Part shown: positions 24,647-33,600 of the stretch, piece by piece
How the letters are laid out: every line of letters begins with the position of its first letter
How positions within the stretch are numbered: the first letter of the stretch is position 1
From: a virus
DNA length: 64,000 nt
Strand: one strand, 5' to 3'
IMG/VR virus record: IMGVR_UViG_3300048121_001678
Location: 1 to 64,000 of that record
The notes under the pieces: model-generated
Seen by the model: the letters and a program-made list of their open reading frames with translations, nothing else
What the model was told of the DNA's origin: nothing
Database searches by the model: none
Program-made: the position numbers and the translations under genes

Positions 24647-24778
24647 ATGGGATGCGGTTGTAAAAACAAACAAAATAATCAAGCTAAGACTCAGACACAA
24701 ACTCAGTCACAAAACACACAAACTCAGGTACAAAACGCCATTAAAAAAACGGTTGAGAAGTATTACGAAAAGAAGTAA
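24647..24778 (+). CDS. MGCGCK small phage protein
   Basis: The 43-residue frame from ATG at 24647 to TAA at 24778 encodes MGCGCKNKQNNQAKTQTQTQ followed by more Gln/Thr and a basic helix (AIKKTVEKYYEKK). Small proteins starting MGCGCK are, from memory, recurrent in large marine phages. The three N-terminal residues around two Cys could be a lipidation-like or metal site. A longer overlapping frame (24603-24794) is a shadow. A good terminator follows. Confidence 0.7.
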   Translation: MGCGCKNKQNNQAKTQTQTQSQNTQTQVQNAIKKTVEKYYEKK

Positions 24779-24806
24779 TATTTCAAAAACTTAAAGATTA
24801 AAACAA

Positions 24807-24831
24807 AAGGAGATTAATTCTCCTTTTTTTT
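24807..24831 (+). terminator. Intrinsic terminator
   Basis: AAGGAGA pairs with TCTCCTT across a five-base loop, followed by a T8 run, 29 bases after the MGCGCK gene. Confidence 0.85.
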
Positions 24832-24832
24832 G

Positions 24833-24843
24833 TATTTATAGTA
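24833..24843 (+). promoter_or_regulatory. TATTTATAGTA upstream element
   Basis: TATTTATAGTA begins right after the terminator T-run and ends 13 bases before the ATG at 24857. It is one of the clearest instances of the recurrent element. Confidence 0.45.
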
Positions 24844-24856
24844 AATTAACATTACA

Positions 24857-25831
24857 ATGGACTTAATTGAATTTTTAGAAGATAACGACCTCGGAGATTT
24901 CATCAAGAAATATTTCAACGGTAATACTGAGTCTTTTATGAAATTCCTTCAATCTAAAGGTATTATTGAGGAGATGATGGACCACCTAATAGAAGAAGGT
25001 TATCTAACTGATGTTATGAATATATACTACGAGGATAACCCTAAGTTTGTCATTGAGTTCTTATTGGGTTACCTTGACGATGTTTTTATGGATGGTGGTA
25101 AATATTGGATGCAAATTAGCCGTGAAGATATGTTTAGGTTTTTTGAAGATGATAGAGATAATTCTCAAGGATTAGCCAAATTAGTATTACAGGAAGATGT
25201 ACCTTTTTTAGATATAAACTCTGAAATTTATGACCTCACTGATTTTATTAGCGACCTTACACCTGAGAATGTAAGTTATCTAAAGTCTTTGGTTTATAAT
25301 GAAGTTGAAGGTAAGGAAGTTGAAATCGATGGGGTAAAAGATATTGTTACTGTAGATGTCATCAACAATATGGATGACGATGAATTATCAAAATTAATCA
25401 AAGAAAGTTCACCTAACGTATTATCAGAATTGGAAGGTATTAATAGGAGCGCTGAAGAATCTGCCATCTACGACGAATTGTACGATGACGTAATGAATGG
25501 ATTACGAGACTTATTTGATGAACATTTCTTCTCACGTGAGATTCCATATAAAAGGAAGACTTACAAATCCGGAACCAATGAACCAATCGAAGTTCAAGAT
25601 TTTCACTACCAGGTAGACGTAACAAAACTTTTACCAAAAGTCGTTAAGGAAGTATTAAGTTGGGGAGGTTACAGTAGTGATAACGACTTTGAATATTACG
25701 GTAGCTTAGAATCACTTTTAGAATATTACTTAGATGAAGAAGGTGAACAAATTCGAGTATCTTGGCCTGAATGGGCTGACGATGAAAAAGTCAGAGAATT
25801 TATCAATGACAACTTCCAAGATTATCTATAA
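24857..25831 (+). CDS. Acidic unknown protein
   Basis: 324 residues, very acidic, mostly helical, beginning MDLIEFLEDNDLGDFIKKYF. The C-terminal part (WPEWADDEKVREFINDNFQDYL) and overall texture resemble the other large acidic proteins at 7628-10950. No catalytic motif. The preceding TATTTATAGTA element suggests co-regulation with virion-type genes. Confidence 0.65.
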   Translation: MDLIEFLEDNDLGDFIKKYFNGNTESFMKFLQSKGIIEEMMDHLIEEGYLTDVMNIYYEDNPKFVIEFLLGYLDDVFMDGGKYWMQISREDMFRFFEDDRDNSQGLAKLVLQEDVPFLDINSEIYDLTDFISDLTPENVSYLKSLVYNEVEGKEVEIDGVKDIVTVDVINNMDDDELSKLIKESSPNVLSELEGINRSAEESAIYDELYDDVMNGLRDLFDEHFFSREIPYKRKTYKSGTNEPIEVQDFHYQVDVTKLLPKVVKEVLSWGGYSSDNDFEYYGSLESLLEYYLDEEGEQIRVSWPEWADDEKVREFINDNFQDYL

Positions 25832-25884
25832 TATCTTATTTTCTTTAGTCTCTTTATACTTATATTTTAAATAAAAATTAAAAC

Positions 25885-26463
25885 ATGAGAGTAAATTCAT
25901 TAATTATAGATGATTTCTACAATAATCCTTATGAGGTTAGAGAATTTGCATTAGAACAGGATTTCAACGTCACAGGTACCTTTCCAGGTTTTAGAACCAA
26001 ACCATTCGTAAATGAATCCATTAAAGACACTATCGGAGATATTCTTAGACCTTTTGCTGGTGAAATTACATGGTGGGGTGGTGAGTACACAGGCTCATTT
26101 CAATTCACAACCTCAGATGACCGCTCATGGATACATTCAGATTCATATACTGATTGGGCAGGTGTATTATATTTAACACCTGACGCACCAATTACTGCAG
26201 GTACAGGAATCTATAGACATAAACATACAGGACTAATTAATTGGGATTATGAATTACATAAAGATGATGATTTTGACCCGAAATCACCCATAGAAACCGC
26301 GAGAGATATAACTAAGTGGGAGCAAGTTGATAGATATGGTAATTTATTTAACCGACTAGTTATGTATAGAGCGGATAACTTCCACATTTCATTAGATTAC
26401 TTCGGTAAAGATTTAAATGATGGGAGACTTTTCCAAGTATTCTTTTTTAACACCGAAAAATAA
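25885..26463 (+). CDS. 2OG/Fe(II)-oxygenase-like protein (DUF6445-like)
   Basis: 192 residues. WIHSDSYTDWAGVLYLTPDAP (residues 82-102) contains His84-x-Asp86, followed by GTGIYRHKHTG, then FHISLDYFG (His167) and RLFQVFFF (Arg181). This gives the H-x-D...H...R layout of 2-oxoglutarate dioxygenases, and from memory the protein resembles the DUF6445 family. It starts the plus-strand group with the next two oxygenase/glycosyltransferase genes. It may hydroxylate the collagen-like fibres; the substrate is inferred from context only. Confidence 0.65.
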   Translation: MRVNSLIIDDFYNNPYEVREFALEQDFNVTGTFPGFRTKPFVNESIKDTIGDILRPFAGEITWWGGEYTGSFQFTTSDDRSWIHSDSYTDWAGVLYLTPDAPITAGTGIYRHKHTGLINWDYELHKDDDFDPKSPIETARDITKWEQVDRYGNLFNRLVMYRADNFHISLDYFGKDLNDGRLFQVFFFNTEK

Positions 26464-26465
26464 CC

Positions 26466-27197
26466 ATGAAACATTTTTTTAATCAACCACTTATTAACCC
26501 TAACTTAGATGTTGAGAGTTTAAAAAATGAATTTAACAATAATAGAGTTGTTGTAATTAAAAACTTTTTAAACCCGATAATAGCCGAAAAACTACATAAG
26601 TGGTTTACAGAAGAAATGCCTAAGGACTGGTGGAGAATATCTTCATACCCAAAAATGGACGGTGAAGATGGTTTTGATTTATTACCTTTTGATGATAAAT
26701 TCTTACCTCAAATACAAGAAATGTATACACATTCAATAAATTCATTTAAGGATGATAAGTTTTCTTACAATTTTCATAGAACCGTTAATGACCATCAAGA
26801 CACTTGTAACTGTTATGAGTGTGGATTTAGAGACGCACTGATAAGTGATGAAATTTTAAATTTCTTAAATGGTATAACCAACCAAGGCCTAACAAGTACT
26901 GACGAAGTGTTTGGTGCGGTATATTTACCAGGTGACTTCTTAGCACCACATCAAGATTCACCGAACGGAACATTAGGTTTTACTTTACAATTATCCAAAA
27001 ATTGGAAACCTCAATTTGGTGGTAATCTACATTTTATGGACGGTCCTAATGGTGATATTGAAAGAGTTGTAGTACCTACTTTCAATACATTAACTATTTT
27101 TGATTTACCTAAAGGGATTGGTAAATGGCATTATGTATCTACAGTTTCACCAGGTGTTGAAGAATTAAGACTCACTTACGCTGGGTGGTTCAAATAA
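26466..27197 (+). CDS. 2-oxoglutarate/Fe(II) dioxygenase (P4H/lysyl-hydroxylase-type)
   Basis: 243 residues. VYLPGDFLAPHQDSPNGTLG carries His162-x-Asp164, KWHYVSTVSPG carries His222, and EELRLTYAGWF carries Arg235, the 2OG-binding residue. FTLQLSKNW...FGGNLHF is the usual strand and GG-loop between them. This is the double-stranded beta-helix core of prolyl/lysyl hydroxylases. It starts two bases after the DUF6445-like gene ends. A candidate hydroxylase for Gly-X-Lys or Gly-Pro-X triplets of the nearby fibres. A CNCYEC cluster near 114-119 may bind a metal. Confidence 0.82.
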   Translation: MKHFFNQPLINPNLDVESLKNEFNNNRVVVIKNFLNPIIAEKLHKWFTEEMPKDWWRISSYPKMDGEDGFDLLPFDDKFLPQIQEMYTHSINSFKDDKFSYNFHRTVNDHQDTCNCYECGFRDALISDEILNFLNGITNQGLTSTDEVFGAVYLPGDFLAPHQDSPNGTLGFTLQLSKNWKPQFGGNLHFMDGPNGDIERVVVPTFNTLTIFDLPKGIGKWHYVSTVSPGVEELRLTYAGWFK

Positions 27198-27632
27198 TTC
27201 AGGGTTGGTATATATTGATAGGTTTGTTAATGTTTCAATACAGTAGCATTCAGAATATGAAGTCTTATGTTCATCATATTTTTTAAACCCTAACATAAGT
27301 GGTCTAAACATATGATTACGACTATCCCAAAGTAAATCATAATCATACCCTAAGTCGGTTAATATATCATATACTTCATAATGATATGATTCGACAATTT
27401 TAATATCAGGTATTTCTTGATTAAATTCAATCAACTCATTTCTTAATTCGATTAAATTTTTTTTTGTTGTATCTATTTTTTTTACAAATGTTGGATATAT
27501 TGATAGCATATCATAAAATTGTGTTGTTCCTTCAATCTTTTTACCCTGATTCATGTTATAAACCATTAAGATAAAAGGAGTTTCGGAATCTATTAAACTC
27601 TGAAACTCCTCTTTACTATATCTTATTAACAT
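27165..27632 (-). CDS. Unknown 155-residue protein in the modification cluster
   Basis: A soluble protein of mixed helices and strands beginning MLIRYSKEEFQSLIDSETPF. The opening and an early hydrophobic strand recall thioredoxin-fold proteins, but no CxxC is present. It overlaps the convergent dioxygenase gene by 33 bases and lies one base downstream of the next oxygenase gene. Function unknown. Confidence 0.6.
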   Translation of the reverse strand: MLIRYSKEEFQSLIDSETPFILMVYNMNQGKKIEGTTQFYDMLSIYPTFVKKIDTTKKNLIELRNELIEFNQEIPDIKIVESYHYEVYDILTDLGYDYDLLWDSRNHMFRPLMLGFKKYDEHKTSYSECYCIETLTNLSIYTNPELFEPPSVSES

Positions 27633-27633
27633 A

Positions 27634-28251
27634 TTATTTGTAGTTTGGTCCTGATATCCATGCGACTAAAGATTTACGGTTACCTTCAATCACTGGTAAT
27701 ACTCTGTGTAAAATAAATGATGGGAATACTATCACACCACCTCTTTTCTTTGGAAGGTCTAAATCTCTTGAACCAATCTTTAAATTGATGTCTCCTCCTT
27801 CATAATCTTCTTCATCACTTAACTGTACAATGATTGAAAGTTTTCTGTGTGACACACCTGGTCCAATATCAGCATGCCATGAATAATGTCCTTCATCCTC
27901 ACCGAAGTATTGTGTATACTGTAATGTATCACCAAAACCAATAAGGTCGAAATTCCAATTCATTTCAACATTAGCTTCAATTGATGCCGCCGCTAACCTA
28001 TCAAAAATCCATTTAGTTTCATTAGATATGTCAATCCAACCAACTTTACTTCTTCTTATTTCAGGAACAATATGTAACCCATCTTCTCCACCACCTACTT
28101 CAGCATCTGATAAATTTGTTAATTCACCCCACTGAATGATGTAGTCTAATTCTTCATCAGTGAAGATATCCTCGAAATAATAATAGTGTAAATGTTCAAC
28201 CATTTTATCACGGTAGAACTCAACAAACGGGTCTGAATAAATGTATTCCAT
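27634..28251 (-). CDS. 2-oxoglutarate/Fe(II) dioxygenase (prolyl 4-hydroxylase-like)
   Basis: 205 residues matching the P4H/PiuC-type family common in phages: HYSWHADIGPG (His126, Asp128), RKLSIIVQLSDEEDYEGGD, GGVIVFPSFILHRVLPV (His182) and NRKSLVAWISGPNY (Arg192). The whole catalytic set H-x-D...H...R is present. In phages the substrate is usually unknown. Here the adjacent collagen-like fibre genes make peptidyl-Pro or peptidyl-Lys hydroxylation a reasonable inference. Confidence 0.88.
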   Translation of the reverse strand: MEYIYSDPFVEFYRDKMVEHLHYYYFEDIFTDEELDYIIQWGELTNLSDAEVGGGEDGLHIVPEIRRSKVGWIDISNETKWIFDRLAAASIEANVEMNWNFDLIGFGDTLQYTQYFGEDEGHYSWHADIGPGVSHRKLSIIVQLSDEEDYEGGDINLKIGSRDLDLPKKRGGVIVFPSFILHRVLPVIEGNRKSLVAWISGPNYK

Positions 28252-28306
28252 ATCTTTAATTTTTAAAAATATAAACTAACATTGTAATTAAATAAATAAG
28301 AAACAT

Positions 28307-29776
28307 ATGAAAATTATAGATACATTTATGTTTAGAGATGAACTCGACCTTTTGGAGTTCAGATTAGAATATCTTTATGACCATGTAGACTACTTTGTAT
28401 TAGTTGAATCTAACGTAACACATAGAGGTAATCCTAAAACTATATTCTATTCTTTATATAAAGACCGTTTTGAAAAATATCAAGATAAAATAATACATGT
28501 ATTATCAACTGAAATACCTAAAGTAGTGAGTGGTACTATGACAAAAGAAGATAAATATGTGTACCGTGAAAAATTACAAAGGAGTAAAATATTAGATGGT
28601 TTGTCTGAAATAAATGTTTCATATGAAGATATCATATTAGTTTCTGATATTGATGAGGTACCTGACCCTAAGACATTTAATACTCTACCTAAATTATTAT
28701 CTATGTCACCAGTTATATTTAAACAAGATTGGTTAGTATGGAACGGTACATTAAAAAGAAAAGATAAATGGTTAGGTACTACTGCGTTCTATAAGACACA
28801 TTTAATACAAGACCCAATTGAAATAAATAATACTCGACAATACGATATAATGAATAACCCAAGTGATTATTTATCTATTGATTCAGGTTGGCATCTTAAT
28901 TGGTTTGGTGATATAGATGATTCACTTAATAAAGTTTTTAACTCTTCTAATCGAGAAAGAGATTTTAATTATTACCACTTAAAAAAAACTTTTAGAGATT
29001 TAATAATCGACAAAAGGTACCCACATACTAACCCAACCAAAATAGAATATTTAGAATCAACTAATGATTATGATATCCCCGATAATTTACCATTTTTTGA
29101 TGTGAGTAAATACCCATCAGTATATGATGTGGTCATTTATGATGGTGAAGAGGAGGCTCTATTAATAAGACTTAATGAGTTATATCTTTCTGTCGATTAT
29201 TTTGTAATCTTTGAAGGTAAACATAATAAAGATAAGTTTTTATATCCTGAGATTTTTGATAAAATTAGAGATTTTGAAGATAAAATTATTTACGTACAAT
29301 TAGACGATTACAGTTCAATGAATAATACGGTATTCGAATTTGAGACTTCGATGATTAAAGAAACTCTATCTCATCTTAATCTGAAAGATAACGATTATAT
29401 TTATTTTTCCGATATAGAATGCATCCCATCTTTTGATAATTTTGAAAATAATATGTATGACTTTGAAAGATACGAATTAGAGTTCGTATCACTTAGAATG
29501 AGATGGTTCTATAAAGATTTTAAACATGAGTTAACTGATAGGTATTACGGTACAATCCTAACTAATTGGTCTAAATTAAAGCATAGTAGTCTAAGTGAGT
29601 TTTATTACTTAAGAAACGAACCTGTTTATTCAGTAATTTATGATAGAGGTTTTTACTTATGTAACTTTTATAAAGATAATTACACTCTATATGATATAGA
29701 TGTGGTTATACCTACAATAGACGATAACTACTTACCGAAATATATTAATAATGACTATTTAATTGATTTTGTATAA
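28307..29776 (+). CDS. Tandem GT17-type glycosyltransferase
   Basis: 489 residues. The first half follows the glycosyltransferase family 17 pattern: DTFMFRDELDLLEFRLEYL (residues 5-23), VLVESNVTHRGNPK, and ILVSDIDEVPDP with a DxD-type motif at 114-117. From about residue 270 the pattern repeats: VVIYDGEEEALLIRLNELYL, VDYFVIFEGKHN and YIYFSDIECIP. The second copy has a degenerate metal motif (D-I-E-C), so it may be structural or acceptor-binding. Family members add sugars to glycoprotein glycans. It is located between dioxygenase genes and the collagen genes, so it is a candidate fibre glycosyltransferase. Confidence 0.8.
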   Translation: MKIIDTFMFRDELDLLEFRLEYLYDHVDYFVLVESNVTHRGNPKTIFYSLYKDRFEKYQDKIIHVLSTEIPKVVSGTMTKEDKYVYREKLQRSKILDGLSEINVSYEDIILVSDIDEVPDPKTFNTLPKLLSMSPVIFKQDWLVWNGTLKRKDKWLGTTAFYKTHLIQDPIEINNTRQYDIMNNPSDYLSIDSGWHLNWFGDIDDSLNKVFNSSNRERDFNYYHLKKTFRDLIIDKRYPHTNPTKIEYLESTNDYDIPDNLPFFDVSKYPSVYDVVIYDGEEEALLIRLNELYLSVDYFVIFEGKHNKDKFLYPEIFDKIRDFEDKIIYVQLDDYSSMNNTVFEFETSMIKETLSHLNLKDNDYIYFSDIECIPSFDNFENNMYDFERYELEFVSLRMRWFYKDFKHELTDRYYGTILTNWSKLKHSSLSEFYYLRNEPVYSVIYDRGFYLCNFYKDNYTLYDIDVVIPTIDDNYLPKYINNDYLIDFV

Positions 29777-30583
29777 TAAATTGTCACCATCGTATTTCAT
29801 GGTTTCATAATTAGAATGCAAGTCTTTAATAAAATTTTCTATGTGTTTATTACATATTAATTTATTATCTAACTTAATAATTATGAATATTTGAAATATC
29901 ATTGATATTACTTGGGTTTCATCAATAATTGAATTATCATCTAACTTATTATCGTTAATAGTTAAAGACTTAAACTGATATTTTGGATAGTTTCTCTTAA
30001 GTTCCCTAACTAACTTTTTACTCCCACCACTTAAAAATACTTTTTCACCATCTTTAATTTTTTTAATAATTAAGTTTTTAGATTGTTCATATGTTAAGTC
30101 ATCCACATTCATTATTAAATGACTTTCCATTATAAGTCTTTCAAGAATATTAATGAAATTATCGTAATACTTATTTTCAATTTTAAATAAACTTAATAGA
30201 GTATTTTTAAAATCCTCACCCTTATTGAAATCTAAGTAATTTAATAAATCTCGATTATTATATAAATGTAGTACATCACAGTCATTATATACCGAATTAA
30301 AACTATCCGTTTCAAATGAATTTAAACCATCATTAGGAATGTCTAATAAATTTAATCTACCATAAGTGTATTCTTTACTATCCCAATCTCTTTCCCACCA
30401 ATTAATTTTAGACGTAAAATATTCGACTAAAGGAATACCTTCAGTATCGTTAATTCTAAAATTCCATCCATGAGTTTTTGCAAATATAAATGCAGCAACT
30501 GATGAGTGTAACTTCTCAATTAATGTTTGATTTGTAGAATTAAAAACTATAAATTTATTTGATAATGTTGGTACGTAATCCAT
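29759..30583 (-). CDS. Unknown protein, possible glycosyltransferase
   Basis: 274 residues, Asn/Asp/Lys-rich. The N-terminal stretch SSVAAFIFAKTHGWNFRIND, with nearby IPLVEYF, is reminiscent of the N-terminal fold of fucosyltransferase-like enzymes (NodZ/GT23-type). VFLSGGSKKLVRELK near residue 185 could be a phosphate-binding turn. The resemblance is weak and not claimed as family membership. It lies immediately upstream of the first collagen-like gene on the same strand and overlaps the GT17 gene's end by 18 bases. Confidence 0.5.
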   Translation of the reverse strand: MDYVPTLSNKFIVFNSTNQTLIEKLHSSVAAFIFAKTHGWNFRINDTEGIPLVEYFTSKINWWERDWDSKEYTYGRLNLLDIPNDGLNSFETDSFNSVYNDCDVLHLYNNRDLLNYLDFNKGEDFKNTLLSLFKIENKYYDNFINILERLIMESHLIMNVDDLTYEQSKNLIIKKIKDGEKVFLSGGSKKLVRELKRNYPKYQFKSLTINDNKLDDNSIIDETQVISMIFQIFIIIKLDNKLICNKHIENFIKDLHSNYETMKYDGDNLLYKIN

Positions 30584-30628
30584 ATTTTTTTATTAAAAAA
30601 TAATTAATACTCAACAAAAAGAAATATC

Positions 30629-33600
30629 TTATAATAAACCTTTTTCTTTAGCAGTTTTTTCTAACTGTGTGATTTCAATTTCTTTACTTAACAAAATAGT
30701 ATTCTGTTGTTGTAATGCTTCTGTTACAACGGCAATTAAAATAGGGTAATTAACAAGCTTAGTACCATCAACTGACTCACTTATCGCTTGAGGAAAATAC
30801 TCCTCAACTTCCTGTGCAATAAAACCAACATTAGGAATGTTTGTAGTTTCTTGAGGAATACCATTAACTACTTCTCTCCATAAAAATGAAACACCTCTCA
30901 TATTGAGAATGCGGTCTAAAGCATCTGACATCACTCTATAGTTTTTCTTTAACCTTCTATCAGATGGTGGTCCTGGTGCACCAACATATCCTTTTGGTCC
31001 TTTATTACCTTGTGGTCCCGCATATCCTTTTGGTCCTTTAGCCCCTGGTTCTGCAGCTGGACCCTGTGGTCCGTAGTTCCCTTGTGGACCCTTAGGTCCG
31101 TCATTACCTGTTGCACCTCTATTACCTTTAAGACCCGTTGGTCCTTTTATTCCTTTATCTCCTGTTGGTCCTGTTGAACCTCCTGGACCTTGTGGTGATG
31201 CCCCTGTTGAACCTTGTGGTCCTCTGACTCCCTGTGTACCTCTAAAACCTTTTGGTCCACCAACACCTTTTGTACCTTTTGGTCCTGGATTCGCATATCC
31301 TTTTGGTCCTTTGTCGTTAGATGTCGGCCCTGTTGAACCTTGGTCACCAATGTCAATCGGTCCTTTATACCCTTTAACTCCTTTAACACCTACTGGTCCT
31401 GTTGAACCACCTGGTCCTGGATTGTTAGCACCTGTTGGCCCTGTTGAACCACCTGGACCTCTAACTCCCTGAGCACCTCTCGGTCCTTGTACCTTTGGTC
31501 CTTTATCACCACCTGGTCCTTGTGGTGACGCTCCTTGAGCACCTCTACCACCTTTCGGTGAATTACCTGTACCACCGACATTACCTCTGAAACCTTTTTC
31601 ACCAACATAACCTTTTGGCCCTTTAGTACCTTTATCTCCGACACCACCAGTATTACCTCTGTTACCTGTTGCACCTTTATAACCTTTTGGCCCTTTTGTA
31701 CCATCAGGTGCGGTTGGACCCTTGTTACCTTTTGGCCCTTTATCATTAGATGTTGGCCCTGTTGAACCTCCACCACCTATATCAATGTTACCTTTAAAAC
31801 CTTTAACCCCTTTTGTACCTACTGGTCCTGTTGAACCACCTGGTCCCGGATTATTAGCACCTGTTGGCCCTGTCGAACCTTGTCCTCCTCTAGCACCTTG
31901 TGACCCTCTTGGTCCTTGTACCTTTGGTCCTTTATCACCCGTAGAACCATTTTGATTAGAACCTTGATTACCTCTATTACCTTTCGGTGAGTTACCTTGT
32001 GGTCCTTTGGCACCTCTGAAACCTTTTGACCCTACAAGTCCTTTTGGTCCATCAGGTCCGGTTGCACCTCTATTACCTTGTGGGCCTGTAGTTCCACCTG
32101 TCCCTCGATTACCTTTTGGTCCATCAGGTGCAGTGTATCCTTTAGCACCTTTCTGTCCTTTATCACCACCTGGTCCTTGTGGTCCAGGATTTGCAGAACC
32201 CGTAGAACCTCCCGGTCCTTGTGTTGAATCACCTACAGGTCCTTGTAGACCTTGGCTACTTGCACCTTGAGGTCCTTGACCACCTTGACCACCAGTGTTA
32301 CCTTGTGCACCTTGTGGTGATGACCCTGTTGAACCTATTGGTCCTGTTGGTGATGACCCTGTTGAACCACCTGGTCCTTGTGGTGAATTACCCTGTGGTC
32401 CCTTGGGTCCTTGGTTCCCTTGGTAACCTTTTACACCTTTAGGTCCTTGTGAACCTTTGTAACCCTTTGGTCCTTTTGACCCTGCAGGTGCGATTGGCCC
32501 TTTTATACCTTTAGCACCTTGTCCACCCTTTTGTCCTTTTTGTCCCGTAGGTCCTGTTGAACCGCCGGGTCCTTGTGGACCTGGATTAGCGAATCCTTTT
32601 GGTCCTTTTGGCCCTGTATTAGATTGCCCTTTTTGTCCTTTAGGTCCTTGATTATTATCACCAGTAGCACCTGTTGAACCTCCACCTCCTGTATTACCTC
32701 TGTTACCTTGTGGTGAACTACCTGTAGCTCCTCTATTACCTTGTGGTGATGAACCTTGTGGTCCTTTAGCCCCCTGAGGTGAGTTACCTTGTGGTCCTTT
32801 AGTACCTTTATTACCTTTATTACCTTTATTACCTTTTGGTCCGTCAACACCCGTAGCACCTTTCGTACCTTTAGCTCCGTCAGCACCAGTAGTTCCTTTT
32901 TGACCTTTCTGACCTTTAGGTGCAGTTGGACCTTTTATACCTTTCTGACCTTTTTGTCCAGTAGGTCCTTGTGGCCCTTGATTACTATCTCCTGTTGAAC
33001 CTCCCGGTCCTTGTGTTGAATCACCTACAGGACCTTGACTACCTTGATTACTATCACCTGTCCCACCTTGGTTTCCTTGACTACCCTGTGAACCTTGTGG
33101 ACCCTGTGGTGATGCTCCTGTTGAACCTCCTGGACCTTGTGGTGATGCTCCTGTTGAACCTGTTGCCCCTTTTGGTGAGTTACCTTGGACTCCTTTGGAA
33201 CCAGTTCCACCTTTCTGTCCTTTATTACCCTTCGCACCTTGTGAACCTTTAAAACCTTTTAGACCTTTTGGTCCTGCAGGTGCTGTTGGCCCCTTGATTC
33301 CTTTTTGACCCGCAGGTGCTGTTGGTCCTTTATCGCCACCAGGTCCTTGTAAACCAACAGGTCCTTGTGCACCTTGATTTGAATCACCAATATCACCTTG
33401 TGGTCCTTGATTTGAATCACCTGTAGGACCTTTTGGTCCCACATTAACGTCACCCTGACCACCTTGTGGTCCTTGAGTTGACGACCCTACGTTACCTTGT
33501 GAGCCCTGAGTCCCTCTATTACCTTGTGGGCCCTGTGGTGATGCACCTGTTGAACCTTGTGGTCCTTGTGGTGAATTACCTTGAGAACCTTGTGGTCCTT

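Noticed and set aside
24572-24700. 43-residue hydrophobic extension of the sulfotransferase, which could look like a signal anchor
   Set aside because: It spans the divergent control region; the core family begins at the Met at 24571.
24603-24794. 63-codon plus-strand frame overlapping the MGCGCK gene
   Set aside because: Different frame with Lys/Arg/Leu low complexity; the 43-codon MGCGCK frame matches a known small-protein pattern.
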